A DNA stretch of 64,000 nt from Christensenella sp034926635 (GTDB lineage: Bacteria; Bacillota; Clostridia; Christensenellales; Christensenellaceae): contig JAYFQX010000005.1 in assembly GCA_034926635.1 (NCBI GenBank), positions 1-64,000 on the forward strand. Reading direction: 5' to 3'. The position numbers and the translations under genes are program-made. The notes below the pieces were generated by a model. The model did no database searches and was not told the DNA's origin. It saw nothing but the letters and a program-made list of their open reading frames with translations. Positions 8,785 through 17,924 of the stretch are shown here, piece after piece. Position 1 is the stretch's first letter, and every line of letters starts with the position of its first letter.

Positions 8785-9001
8785 GGCACGAAACCGACAA
8801 ACGTCCGGGAAAAAGGTCCATATAGCGAGCGGGAGAGGGTGCAAGCCCCGCGGCAACGTTTTTCTGGATTATCACGTGTTTCAAATGTGCCGCGCGATCC
8901 GCGCGTAACAGCGGGAAAGAGCGCTTTTCTTGTTTGATTAAGAAAAGAATTCAGGTGGTACCGCGTATTATACGTCCTGATTAGATCAGGGCGTTTTTTT
9001 A
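8785..9001 (+). promoter_or_regulatory. T-box riboswitch (isoleucine-responsive) controlling ileS
   Basis: The T-box core AGGTGGTACCGCG is at 8953-8965, followed by an intrinsic terminator with stem ACGTCCTGAT / ATCAGGGCGT (8972-8994) and a run of T. The 5' part folds as a long Stem I; an ATC triplet at 8871-8873 in the sequence GGATTATCACG is the likely Ile specifier codon. The bulge UGGU would pair with the ACCA end of a tRNA having A at position 73. Uncharged tRNA-Ile therefore should stabilise the antiterminator and switch on ileS. Left boundary approximate. Confidence 0.93.
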
Positions 9002-9123
9002 TTGCGCAGGGCACAGGCGTGACCACGAAAACGGGATAGATACCAATGGGATCCATTGTGATGATATTATTTTGACAGGCTTTTTGCCGCAGGCAAAGAA
9101 AAGCCAGGGACGAGGAGAGTATT

Positions 9124-12100
9124 ATGTATAAAAAAGTTTCAACCGACCTGAAGTTTGGGGAGCGCGAATTGGAAGTGCTTAATTTTTGGCATGAAAACCA
9201 AATCTTTGAGAAAAGCATGAAAGAAAACGCAGGAAAGCCGGAGTTTACTTTTTACGACGGACCACCCACAGCAAACGGAAAGCCGCATATTGGTCATATT
9301 CTAACGCGTTGTATTAAGGACCTAATTCCGCGGTATAAAACCATGCAGGGATACAACGTGCTGCGTAAGGCGGGCTGGGATACGCACGGGCTTCCGGTAG
9401 AGCTGGAAGTGGAAAAAATGCTCGGTCTCGACGGCAAAGAACAGATTGAGGAATACGGCGTAGAGCCGTTTATCCAGAAGTGCAAGGAATCTGTGTGGAA
9501 GTATAAAGGCGAATGGGAAAAAATGTCTGACCGCGTGGGTTATTGGGCGGATATGGAAGACCCTTATATTACCTATGACAATAATTACATTGAATCCGTA
9601 TGGTGGTCTCTAAAGGAAATCCATAAAAAGGGGCTGCTTTATAAGGGACATAAAATTGTGCCATACTGCCCACGCTGCGGGACAGCGCTTTCCTCGCACG
9701 AGGTGGCACAGGGATATAAGGATGTAAAAGAAACCTCTATTTTTGTTCGCTTCAAGGTGAAAGGCGAAGACGCATATTTCCTTGCGTGGACGACTACGCC
9801 ATGGACGCTGCCGTCAAATGTTGCGTTGTGCGTAAACCCGAATGAGGAATATGTACTGGCACAGGATAAAAACGGCGATCAATATTATCTGGCGAAAGCG
9901 CTATGCGAGAAAATGCTCGGGGAAGACGCGCATATCGTGAAGAAGATGCCCGGTAGGGAATTGGAATATAAAGAATATGAACCGCTGTTTGATTTTGCGC
10001 ATCCTGAGCAAAAAGCATGGTATGTCACGTGCGACAATTATGTTACGCTGACCGATGGAAGCGGTATCGTGCACATCGCGCCTGCGTTTGGCGAGGATGA
10101 CGCAAATGTAGGGCGTAAATATGGTCTGCCGTTTGTGCAGATGGTAAAACCGGACGGTACCATGAGCGAAGAAACCGCATGGCCGGGTGTTTTTGTAAAA
10201 AAGGCTGATAAACTGGTGATCGAAGATTTGCGGGAGCGCGGACTTTTGTTTGCGGAATTGCCGTATGAACACAGCTATCCTTTCTGTTGGCGATGCGATA
10301 CGCCCCTTATCTATTATGCACGCAGTACATGGTTCATTAAAATGACGGAGCTGCGGGATCAGCTGATGAAGAATAACGCCGGCGTGAACTGGTTGCCGGA
10401 AAATATTCGCGACGGACGCATGGGTAACTTCTTGGAAAATGTCATTGACTGGGGCATTTCCCGCGAGCGGTATTGGGGTACGCCGCTGCCTGTTTGGACG
10501 TGTGACTGCGGACATGTGCATGTCATCGGTTCTCGCGCGGAGCTGCGCGAGATGGCGGAAACGGATGTGCCTGAGGATATTGAGTTGCACAAGCCTTTCC
10601 TTGACCCAATCACGCTCAAATGCCCGGAATGCGGCGGAAGCATGCACCGTGTACCCGAAGTGATCGATTGCTGGTATGACAGCGGATCCATGCCGTTTGC
10701 ACAGTGGCACTACCCCTTTGAGCATAAAGAAGAATTTGAAAACCATTTCCCCGCAAACTTTATCAGCGAAGCGGTAGATCAGACGCGCGGATGGTTTTAT
10801 ACATTGCTTGCCATTGGCACGCTGATTTTTGAAAAAGCGCCGTTTGAAAACTGTATTGTGCTTGGGCATGTGCAGGATAAAGACGGGCAGAAGATGAGTA
10901 AGCACAAAGGCAATGTTGTCGATCCGTGGAGCGTTCTTGACAAGCAGGGCGCGGATGCGGTGCGCTGGTATTTCTATTCGGCGAGCGCGCCGTGGCTTCC
11001 ATCGCGTTTTTATGACGAAGCGGTGAGCGAAACGCAGCGTAAGTTTATGGGGACGCTGTGGAACACCTATGCGTTTTATGTCCTGTATGCGGACATCGAT
11101 AATTTTGATCCAACGAAATATGAATTGAACCCCACGAACGTTATGGATAAATGGGTGCTGTCACGTCTCAATTCCCTGGTAAAGTCTGTGACGGAAGGGC
11201 TTGACCAATATCATATTGTGGAGCCTGCGCGTGAATTAAGCAGGTTTGTGGACGAGCTTTCCAACTGGTACGTGCGTCGTTGCCGCGATCGTTTCTGGGG
11301 AAGTGGTATGGAGCAGGATAAAATTGACGCGTTTATGACGCTGTACACCGTGCTGGAAACGCTGACGCGCCTGCTTGCGCCGTTTACACCGTTTATGACA
11401 GAAAGCATTTATCAGAACCTCGTGCGCACCAACGATAAAGACGCGCCGCAGTCCGTGCACCTGACTGCATGGCCCAAGGCGGATGCCGCTTTGATGGACG
11501 CAAAGTTAGAGCATGATATGGACGCGGTTTTGAATGTTGTGAACCTCGGACGCGCCTGCCGTAATACAGCGAATATCAAAAACCGTCAGCCGATCGGGAA
11601 AATATATGTCAGCGGGATCGACCATCTGGACGAAACGTATCTGGACGTCATCCGCGGCGAGCTCAATGCAAAAGAGGTACATCTTGGCGCGGCAGCGGCG
11701 GAGTATATTACTTACAACGTGAAGCCGCAAATGCGGACTCTTGGACCTAAGTACGGCAAGCTGCTGGGAGCCATTCGCAGTCACCTGCAAAACGGCGACG
11801 GCATGCTGATCGTCAGCACGGTACGCAGCGGGAATGCCTATGAATTTGAAGTGAGCGGAACTGCGGTTTCGCTGATGGAGGAAGACATCCTCATTGAGCC
11901 GGCACAGCGCGAAGGATTTGTAGCGGAAACAGGCGGAGACTTTGCAGTGATCATCGATACGACACTCACCCCGGAATTGATCGAGGAAGGCAATGTGCGC
12001 GAGATTATTTCTAAGGTACAGACCATGCGCAAAGAAGCCGGTTTTGAAGTGACGGATAAAATTGTGCTGTCACTTCAGGGCAACGATAAGCTTGCGGGAA

Positions 12101-12234
12101 TCGTTAAAAACAACGAAGCGCAGATCAAAAAAGAAGTTCTTGCCACAGAGGTAATCGAGGGAACGGCAGAAGGTTATGAAAAAGAATGGAATATCAACGG
12201 CGAGAAGGTAACGCTGGCGGTCAAGAAGCTGTAA
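9124..12234 (+). CDS. ileS: Isoleucyl-tRNA synthetase, type 2 (eukaryote-like)
   Basis: Charges tRNA-Ile. 1036 residues, longer than the type 1 enzyme. HIGH motif at 55-58 in NGKPHIGHILTR; GWDTHGLPVE; editing domain with the threonine-rich AWTTTPWTLPSN; KMSKH at 590-594 in DGQKMSKHKGN. The KMSKH-KGN form and the long C-terminal part place it with IleS2 enzymes, a class known to be less sensitive to mupirocin. Cys-rich CPRCGTALSSHE and CPECGGSMHR may bind zinc. Start ATG follows GAGGAGAG. Controlled by the T-box upstream and translationally linked to the next gene. Confidence 0.97.
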   Translation: MYKKVSTDLKFGERELEVLNFWHENQIFEKSMKENAGKPEFTFYDGPPTANGKPHIGHILTRCIKDLIPRYKTMQGYNVLRKAGWDTHGLPVELEVEKMLGLDGKEQIEEYGVEPFIQKCKESVWKYKGEWEKMSDRVGYWADMEDPYITYDNNYIESVWWSLKEIHKKGLLYKGHKIVPYCPRCGTALSSHEVAQGYKDVKETSIFVRFKVKGEDAYFLAWTTTPWTLPSNVALCVNPNEEYVLAQDKNGDQYYLAKALCEKMLGEDAHIVKKMPGRELEYKEYEPLFDFAHPEQKAWYVTCDNYVTLTDGSGIVHIAPAFGEDDANVGRKYGLPFVQMVKPDGTMSEETAWPGVFVKKADKLVIEDLRERGLLFAELPYEHSYPFCWRCDTPLIYYARSTWFIKMTELRDQLMKNNAGVNWLPENIRDGRMGNFLENVIDWGISRERYWGTPLPVWTCDCGHVHVIGSRAELREMAETDVPEDIELHKPFLDPITLKCPECGGSMHRVPEVIDCWYDSGSMPFAQWHYPFEHKEEFENHFPANFISEAVDQTRGWFYTLLAIGTLIFEKAPFENCIVLGHVQDKDGQKMSKHKGNVVDPWSVLDKQGADAVRWYFYSASAPWLPSRFYDEAVSETQRKFMGTLWNTYAFYVLYADIDNFDPTKYELNPTNVMDKWVLSRLNSLVKSVTEGLDQYHIVEPARELSRFVDELSNWYVRRCRDRFWGSGMEQDKIDAFMTLYTVLETLTRLLAPFTPFMTESIYQNLVRTNDKDAPQSVHLTAWPKADAALMDAKLEHDMDAVLNVVNLGRACRNTANIKNRQPIGKIYVSGIDHLDETYLDVIRGELNAKEVHLGAAAAEYITYNVKPQMRTLGPKYGKLLGAIRSHLQNGDGMLIVSTVRSGNAYEFEVSGTAVSLMEEDILIEPAQREGFVAETGGDFAVIIDTTLTPELIEEGNVREIISKVQTMRKEAGFEVTDKIVLSLQGNDKLAGIVKNNEAQIKKEVLATEVIEGTAEGYEKEWNINGEKVTLAVKKL

Positions 12235-12779
12235 TGCCGCGCAGTGCACGCTTGTTTGTTGCGGCAGAGCTGCCGGAAGCGGTGCGCCGCGCGTTGGAGC
12301 AAACAGCACGAAGATTGAAAGCTACTGTAAGGGGACGATTTTCCGGAGTGGAAAACTACCATGTTACGCTTGCTTTTTTGGGCGATATGGATTTGACGTT
12401 GCGCCCTGCCCTTTCGGAGATCGTTCATCGGGCGGCGGAAGGGATGCCGCCGATTGAAACGAGCCTTGCGGGTCTTGGATATTTCGGCAGGAAAGAAAGC
12501 GCGGTTTTGTGGTGTGGACTGACAGGCGCGAAGGCGCTGGAAGCACTTTCCGGGAAGATCCGGCGTGGACTTGCAGACGCAGGAATCGGTTTTGATGGCA
12601 AGCCGATGAAAGCGCACATTACGCTTGCGCGAAAGGCCTGCCTTACGGAGGTAGGTTTGGCAGAATTTATGCCTTTCTGCAATGATTTTCGGATTAGGCG
12701 CGTTACTTTGTTTGAGAGTGCCAGAGAAGAAGGCAAGCTGGTTTATCGTCCGCTGTTTGCAACAGAATTGAAAATTTAA
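12234..12779 (+). CDS. thpR: RNA 2',3'-cyclic phosphodiesterase (2H family)
   Basis: 181 residues. Two HxT motifs that define the 2H phosphoesterase fold: HVTLAFLG near residue 43 and HITLAR near residue 125. The family hydrolyses 2',3'-cyclic phosphate ends of RNA and was earlier called 2'-5' RNA ligase (LigT). The ATG overlaps the ileS stop codon (TAATG), so the start is fixed by coupling and an upstream 16-codon extension inside ileS is rejected. Co-transcription with a tRNA synthetase gene fits a role in tRNA end processing, which is inference. Confidence 0.9.
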   Translation: MPRSARLFVAAELPEAVRRALEQTARRLKATVRGRFSGVENYHVTLAFLGDMDLTLRPALSEIVHRAAEGMPPIETSLAGLGYFGRKESAVLWCGLTGAKALEALSGKIRRGLADAGIGFDGKPMKAHITLARKACLTEVGLAEFMPFCNDFRIRRVTLFESAREEGKLVYRPLFATELKI

Positions 12780-12789
12780 TCAAAGAAGC

Positions 12790-12826
12790 GCGGGCTTCCC
12801 AAACCTTGGGAAAGCCCGCTTTTTTC
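12790..12826 (+). terminator. Intrinsic terminator after thpR
   Basis: Stem GCGGGCTTCCC / GGGAAAGCCCGC followed by seven T residues. Confidence 0.88.
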
Positions 12827-12913
12827 GTTTTAGCGCAGAAAATAGGGAATGTCGGACGACTTAACAAAAGAAAAAAGCGAAATATTTACCACAATAAAGT
12901 TATCGTTAACCCA

Positions 12914-12942
12914 TTGAAAGTTGCGAGATGATATACTATAAT
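12914..12942 (+). promoter_or_regulatory. Sigma-A promoter of tkt
   Basis: TTGAAA (12914-12919), 17-bp spacer, TATAAT (12937-12942), 45 bases before the tkt start codon. Confidence 0.8.
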
Positions 12943-12987
12943 GTATTTGGTAAAGTTTTTAAATTAAATTAGGAGGACACTATTTCT

Positions 12988-14970
12988 ATGAGTAAAATTG
13001 ATGAACTTGCCGTGAATACTATCCGCGTACTTTCCGCGGAAGCCATTCAAAAGGCAAACAGCGGCCATCCGGGGCTGCCTCTCGGCAGTGCGCCGATGGC
13101 GTACACTCTTTGGGCAAAACACTTAAAGCACAATCCAAAGGATCCGAATTGGGATAACCGCGACCGGTTTATCTTAAGCGCGGGTCATGCTTCTATGCTT
13201 TTGTATTCTCTGCTGCACATCTTTGGTTATAAAGTCAGCATGGAAGATATCAAAAACTTCCGCCAGTGGGAATCCGTTACGCCGGGGCATCCGGAATATG
13301 GTCTCACGGACGGCGTAGAAGCGACATCCGGTCCTCTTGGTCAGGGAATTGCCATGGCGGTTGGCTTTGCCGTAGCAGAAGCGCATCTTGCCGCGCAGTT
13401 CAACAAGCCGAAGTTTAATGTGGTTGACCACTACACCTATGCGTTGACCGGCGACGGATGCCTGCAGGAAGGCGTATCCGGCGAAGCAAGCTCGTTTGCG
13501 GGAACGCAGAAGCTGGGCAAATTAATTGTTCTTTATGATAAGAATGATATTACGATCGAGGGCAATATTGATACGGCGTTTGACGAAGATGTAAAGAAAC
13601 GTTATAAAGCCTACGGATGGCAGGTTCTGGAAGTGGAAGACGGTAATAAAGACCTGAAAGCGATTTCCGCAGCAATTGAAGAAGCAAAGGCAGAGAAAGA
13701 AAAGCCGTCGCTGATTATTGTGAAAACGTCAATCGCTTACGGTTGCCCGGCAAAGCAGGGAAGTGCATCCAGCCATGGATCACCGCTTGGTCAGGAAAAT
13801 ATCGACGCAATGAAGAAGAACCTCGGATGGGATCATGAAGAAGCATTTTATGTACCGGAGGAAGTGAAAGCGCACACTGCGGAGCTGGGCGAAGTATTTG
13901 CGGAAGAGCAGCGTCAGTGGCAGGATATGTTTGACAAATACTGCAAAGCATATCCGGAATTGGCTGCAAAGTATAAAGAATATTCCAGTCCTGTTTCCGA
14001 AGACATCTTTGACGATGCCTATTGGCAGTTTGAAGAAAAGCCAATGGCAACAAGGGACGCTTCCAATATGGTTCTTAATAGGCTGGCGGCGAAGTTGCCC
14101 AACCTGATGGGCGGCAGCGCAGACCTCGGACCTGCAAACAAATCGGTTATGAAGGATCGTGGATACTTTTCTCTGGAAGACCGTCTGGGGACAAACGTGC
14201 ATTTCGGTATCCGTGAATTTGCAATGGCGGCGATCTGCAATGGGATGCGTCTGCATGGCGGCGTGATCCCGTATTGCGCGACGTTCCTCGTATTCAGCGA
14301 CTACATGAAAGGCGCGATCCGTATGTCCGCGCTGATGAAGCTGCCTGTTACGTATGTGCTGTCGCATGATTCCATCGGCGTTGGCGAAGATGGCGCAACA
14401 CACGAGCCGATCGAGCATTTGGCGGCATTGCGTGCTACTCCCGGCGTTTATATGTGGCGTCCGGCTGACAGCCACGAGACGGCTGCGGCATATAAAGCGG
14501 CAATGACGATCCAAGCACCTACGGCGATTGCTCTTTCGCGTCAAAACCTTCCGACCCTCAAAGAGACGGGCGCAGAAGCGCTCCGCGGCGGCTATATCTT
14601 AAAGGATGGCGGCGCAAAACCAGATGTAATCCTGCTTTCTACCGGCAGCGAAGTAGAACTTTGTATGGCAGCGGCAGATGAGCTGGCGCAGGAAAATATT
14701 TCTGCTCGTGTGGTTTCCATGCCCTGCATAGAGCTGTTTGAAGAGCAGGACGCGGCTTATAAGGAAAGCGTGATTCCGAATGCTGTTCGCGCAAGGGTTG
14801 CCGTAGAAGCAGGCACATCCTTTGGCTGGGCGAAATATGTCGGATTGGACGGCGGCTATGTGACCATCGATCATTTTGGCGCTTCCGCACCGGCAAACGT
14901 ATTGTTTGAAAAATTCGGGTTCACCAAGGAAGCTGTTGTTGCGAAGGCAAAAGAGGTTCTTGGAAAATAA
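12988..14970 (+). CDS. tkt: Transketolase
   Basis: Thiamine diphosphate enzyme of the non-oxidative pentose phosphate pathway that moves two-carbon units between sugar phosphates. 660 residues, full length. The N-terminal GHPGLPLGSAPMAY, the ThDP/Mg motif GDGCLQEGVSGEASSFAG with a downstream N in YDKNDITIEG, the catalytic-site histidine in GHASMLLYSLL, and the central FGIREFAMAAICNGM are all present. Preceded by AGGAGGACACTATTTCT. Transcribed alone from a strong promoter. A transaldolase-like gene lies at 54.6-55.3 kb. Confidence 0.97.
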   Translation: MSKIDELAVNTIRVLSAEAIQKANSGHPGLPLGSAPMAYTLWAKHLKHNPKDPNWDNRDRFILSAGHASMLLYSLLHIFGYKVSMEDIKNFRQWESVTPGHPEYGLTDGVEATSGPLGQGIAMAVGFAVAEAHLAAQFNKPKFNVVDHYTYALTGDGCLQEGVSGEASSFAGTQKLGKLIVLYDKNDITIEGNIDTAFDEDVKKRYKAYGWQVLEVEDGNKDLKAISAAIEEAKAEKEKPSLIIVKTSIAYGCPAKQGSASSHGSPLGQENIDAMKKNLGWDHEEAFYVPEEVKAHTAELGEVFAEEQRQWQDMFDKYCKAYPELAAKYKEYSSPVSEDIFDDAYWQFEEKPMATRDASNMVLNRLAAKLPNLMGGSADLGPANKSVMKDRGYFSLEDRLGTNVHFGIREFAMAAICNGMRLHGGVIPYCATFLVFSDYMKGAIRMSALMKLPVTYVLSHDSIGVGEDGATHEPIEHLAALRATPGVYMWRPADSHETAAAYKAAMTIQAPTAIALSRQNLPTLKETGAEALRGGYILKDGGAKPDVILLSTGSEVELCMAAADELAQENISARVVSMPCIELFEEQDAAYKESVIPNAVRARVAVEAGTSFGWAKYVGLDGGYVTIDHFGASAPANVLFEKFGFTKEAVVAKAKEVLGK

Positions 14971-14984
14971 ACAAAAATTTGAGA

Positions 14985-15027
14985 AAAGGACGCCCGCAGG
15001 TTCTCCTGCCAGCGTCCTTTTTTTCAT
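14985..15027. terminator. Intrinsic terminator after tkt
   Basis: Hairpin with arms AAAGGACGC and GCGTCCTTT and an inner CGCAGG / CCTGC pairing, followed by a T-run. The A-rich left side lets it also serve the converging ald gene. Confidence 0.82.
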
Positions 15028-16139
15028 TTCAGCAATTGCAACGGGTCGATATAGGGCAGGGAATGTGCCACGGCAACACCCCGACAGGTAACGTCGCCGC
15101 GATAAACGTTTAGACCCTCCATAAGCCCGGGATCGGAAAGAAGGGCTTGTTTTACGCCGAGATATGCAATTCTTAGCCCATAAGGTAATGTCGCATTGGA
15201 AAGCGCATTGGTAGAAGTGTTGGAAACCGCGCCCGGCATATTTCCAACACAGTAGTTCACAACGCCGTCCTGCAGGTAAACAGGATCATCGTGATAGGTT
15301 ACATGACTTGCTTCACTACACCCGCCTTGGTCTATCGCAACGTCTACGATGACGGAACCGGGCTTCATATTCTTAAGATAGGCTGCTCGGATCAGCTGAG
15401 GTGTAGATGCGCCGGGGATCAGCACCGCGCCGATCACAAGATCCGCATCTGCAAGGATGCCTTCCACATGCTCGGGTGAAGAAAAAAGAGTGCTGATACG
15501 GTTACCATAGATATCTTCAAGGTACTCAAGCCGATTGAGGTTTACATCCAGCACGGTTACGCGCGCACCCATGCCAACGGCAATTTTGAGTGCGCTCGAA
15601 CCGACAATACCCGCACCAAGTACAACAACATGCGCCGGAGGTACGCCAGGTACGCCAGCCAGCAAAATTCCTCTGCCACCAAAAGGGTTCTCCAAATATT
15701 TTGCACCTTCCTGTACTGCCAGCCTGCCGGCAATTTGGCTCATGGGTTTTAAGCAAGGCAGTCCGCCGTCCCGGCCGCGGATTGTTTCGAAGGCAATCCC
15801 GATACATTTGCTTTTGATTAAAGCGTCGGTTAAAGGTTTGTCCGGTGCAAGGTGCAAGTAAGTGTACAATATTTGATTTTTACGGATCAGTGCATATTCT
15901 GGTTCCAGAGGTTCTTTGACTTTTACAATCATATCGCAGGTATCGAACACTTCGCGTGCGGTATCAAGCATATGGCAGCCTGCTGCACAGTACAGTTCAT
16001 CTGGGAAGGAAGAGCCTGCACCTGCGCCTTTTTGGATAAAAACTTCGTGTCCATGGCTGATATACGCACGTGCCGCGTTTGGTGTTAGACCAACGCGATA
16101 TTCATGTTTTTTTATTTCTGTTACAGTTCCGATTTTCAT
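15024..16139 (-). CDS. ald: Alanine dehydrogenase
   Basis: NAD-dependent interconversion of L-alanine with pyruvate and ammonia. 371 residues from the ATG at 16139, which is preceded by AGGAGG. N-terminal KIGTVTEIKKHEYRVGLTP with the substrate-binding Arg and Lys, catalytic H in YLHLAPDK, Rossmann motif VVLGAGIVGSSA, and NMPGAVSNTSTNAL near the C-terminus are characteristic. In Bacillus subtilis ald is activated by the PucR-family AdeR; a PucR-family gene is present here at 22.5-24.1 kb, and the shared divergent intergenic region carries palindromes, so a link is possible but unproven. Confidence 0.96.
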   Translation of the reverse strand: MKIGTVTEIKKHEYRVGLTPNAARAYISHGHEVFIQKGAGAGSSFPDELYCAAGCHMLDTAREVFDTCDMIVKVKEPLEPEYALIRKNQILYTYLHLAPDKPLTDALIKSKCIGIAFETIRGRDGGLPCLKPMSQIAGRLAVQEGAKYLENPFGGRGILLAGVPGVPPAHVVVLGAGIVGSSALKIAVGMGARVTVLDVNLNRLEYLEDIYGNRISTLFSSPEHVEGILADADLVIGAVLIPGASTPQLIRAAYLKNMKPGSVIVDVAIDQGGCSEASHVTYHDDPVYLQDGVVNYCVGNMPGAVSNTSTNALSNATLPYGLRIAYLGVKQALLSDPGLMEGLNVYRGDVTCRGVAVAHSLPYIDPLQLLK

Positions 16140-16600
16140 TTTTTCCTCCTGTTTGAGAGAGAAGAGAGATGTATTTGTTGTTACTGCTGTGAACAATTAT
16201 TATCAATATTTCCAAAATAAAGAGCGGTTTCCTTTATGCTTTTAAACAAAAAATAGGCGAAACGTTGTATTTTTCTACAGGAAAGAGACAAAAGAAGGAC
16301 AAATATAAGATTTGTGTTTTAACACAATCGGACGGGTTGTTTTTTTACAAATGTATAAAGGAAATAGAAAGAGAAGTACGAAGTTAATTACTATTAAAAA
16401 ATTTTAAAATATTTTGCTATAAATAAAAAATATCAAGGACTCTCTTTTATTTGCGATTTTTGTAGGCTCGTAACACTAATATCAGTTACATCGTGTTATG
16501 CAAATTCATCTGGGAAAAGCAGCATGGCTTGGTTATTGTTTAAATTTTTATATAAAAAACCGCTGTGAACAAGAAAATAAAACGAAAGGATGTTGAAAAA
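16140..16600. promoter_or_regulatory. AT-rich divergent regulatory region between ald and the DUF917 locus
   Basis: About 460 bases without a gene. It holds the ribosome site of ald, an inverted repeat TTGTGTT-TT-AACACAA at 16312-16327, a second widely spaced pair TAACAC (16471-16476) and GTGTTA (16493-16498), and an AT-rich stretch at 16380-16450. The two sites share the TAACAC/GTGTTA half-site, suggesting binding of one regulator. No promoter matches consensus well enough to call. Confidence 0.5.
16312..16327. promoter_or_regulatory. Inverted repeat TTGTGTT-TT-AACACAA, candidate operator
   Basis: Perfect seven-base arms separated by two bases, in the divergent region between ald and the DUF917 gene. 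The half-site recurs at 16471-16476 and 16493-16498. Candidate target of the PucR protein encoded at the end of the locus. Confidence 0.5.
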
Positions 16601-17740
16601 ATGGCAAAAACTGTATTGAGAAATGAAATGGACGTACGTGATTTCGTGCGCGGCTGCACGCTTCTTGGAACGGGGGGAGGCGGTCTCGAAGAAAATGGGG
16701 TACAATCACTGCTCAGCGAATTGGAAGCAGGAAAAGAAATTGGATGGGTTGATGTCGAAGATGTGCCGGACGACGCAATCACAGCGTGCCCGTTTTTAAT
16801 GGGGTCTATCGCGCCGCATACCCCTGAACTTATTCAGGAAATGGATTCCTATGGAATGAACGATGCCTCTTCCTTATATACGGAAAAAGAAAGAATTGCG
16901 CATTCTATTACCGAATTATCTGAATATATTGGAAAGAAAATTGATGCTGTTGTACCGTTGGAATTAGGGGGAGCCAGTACGCCAGGATGTATCGGAGCAG
17001 GGTTAGTTCATGGTATTCCTGCAGTTGATGCAGATTATACCGGGCGGGCAATTCCGGAAATCCTTCAAACGACGCCTTATCTAAGGGATATGCAGCTTTG
17101 GCCGCTTGCGGTAGTAGATGAATTTGGAGATACCAGTATTATCAAAAGCTCCATGAATTACCGTGTCGTTGAAAAAATGGGAAAGAAAATCAGCGAAGTA
17201 GCCTATGGACTCACGGGGGATACTGGTTTTGTTTTTACGGGAAAACAAATGAAAGAAGCGGCGCTCAAAGGAACGTTGAGCAGATGCCTTAAACTGGGAA
17301 AGATGATTCGTGAGGTTGGCGAGGCGGGAGGGGATCCCGTGGAAGCAATCGTGAATGAATTGGGCGGTTACTTGTTAATAAAAGGAATCTTGACTAAGAA
17401 GGAAACAGAAGACAAGCAGGGATATTATTGGGGATTTCATACCATTGAAGGCGATGGTGCATTTGCGGGAGATACCGTAAAAATATGGTTTAAAAATGAA
17501 AATCATGTTTGCTGGAAAAATGACGCTGTTGCTGTTACGAGTCCGGATTCCATTATTGTTGTAGATCGAAACACAGGAATGCCATACACGAACCCGCGTC
17601 TTGCCGAAGGAATGGAGGTTGCGGCGTTTGGGATCAAAGCTGTGGATATGTTCCGCAGTCAAAAGGGAATTGACGTATTGGGTCCACGGTATTTTGGATT
17701 TGATTTTGACTATGAGCCGATAGAACAACGCCTGAAATAA
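16601..17740 (+). CDS. DUF917 family protein (S-methyl thiohydantoin desulfurase family)
   Basis: 379 residues. Recognised as DUF917 by the glycine-rich TLLGTGGGGLEENG near the N-terminus, the central ELGGASTPGCIGAGLVHGIPAVDADYTGRAIPE and the C-terminal FGFDFDYEPIE. One characterised relative removes sulfur from a thiohydantoin intermediate in bacterial ergothioneine breakdown, giving a hydantoin. Start set at the ATG after GAAAGGATG; a GTG 36 bases upstream is weaker. First gene of a seven-gene plus-strand locus with a permease of the hydantoin/nucleobase family and a hydantoin-racemase-like protein, which supports a (thio)hydantoin-type substrate. Exact substrate unknown. Confidence 0.88.
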   Translation: MAKTVLRNEMDVRDFVRGCTLLGTGGGGLEENGVQSLLSELEAGKEIGWVDVEDVPDDAITACPFLMGSIAPHTPELIQEMDSYGMNDASSLYTEKERIAHSITELSEYIGKKIDAVVPLELGGASTPGCIGAGLVHGIPAVDADYTGRAIPEILQTTPYLRDMQLWPLAVVDEFGDTSIIKSSMNYRVVEKMGKKISEVAYGLTGDTGFVFTGKQMKEAALKGTLSRCLKLGKMIREVGEAGGDPVEAIVNELGGYLLIKGILTKKETEDKQGYYWGFHTIEGDGAFAGDTVKIWFKNENHVCWKNDAVAVTSPDSIIVVDRNTGMPYTNPRLAEGMEVAAFGIKAVDMFRSQKGIDVLGPRYFGFDFDYEPIEQRLK

Positions 17741-17752
17741 AAAACTCAAGGG

Positions 17753-17788
17753 GAAGTGCTGCCGCAGTTTTCTGCGGCAGCGTACTTC
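17753..17788 (+). terminator. Hairpin between DUF917 gene and permease gene
   Basis: Stem GAAGTGCTGCCGCAG / CTGCGGCAGCGTACTTC with a TTT loop. Only a weak T tract follows, so it may be a leaky terminator or an RNA-stabilising end rather than a full stop. Confidence 0.5.
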
Positions 17789-17810
17789 TTCTAAAATGGC
17801 GTAAAAATTA

Positions 17811-17918
17811 GGGGGTAATACGAAAGCATGTCTCCGGCAAGACGGCAGAGAAACGCGATTTGGATTCGGCGGAGTTGCCTGGAAGGGAAGTCCGTCTGAA
17901 AAATAATAAGGAGGAGGA
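17811..17918 (+). ncRNA. Structured leader upstream of the permease gene, class unknown
   Basis: The spacer between the hairpin and the permease contains competing or interlocking pairings: CTCCG (17832-17836) with CGGAG (17870-17874), GGCAA (17836-17840) with TTGCC (17875-17879), and GACGG (17841-17845) with CCGTC (17892-17896), the last two crossing each other like a pseudoknot. It ends at the ribosome site AAGGAGGAGG. This could be a cis-regulatory RNA; it matches no riboswitch consensus I know. A 23-codon frame at 17828-17899 is also open but unsupported. Confidence 0.35.
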
Positions 17919-17924
17919 TTGACT

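Noticed and set aside
9901..10905. Minus-strand frame of 334 codons inside ileS
   Set aside because: Shadow of ileS; no recognisable family or ribosome site.
13780..14544. Long minus-strand frame inside tkt (254 codons)
   Set aside because: Antisense shadow of a strongly conserved gene; no ribosome site or protein-like composition.
17828..17899. 23-codon open frame in the permease leader
   Set aside because: Weak ribosome site and no sign of a regulatory codon run; the region is better explained as structured RNA.
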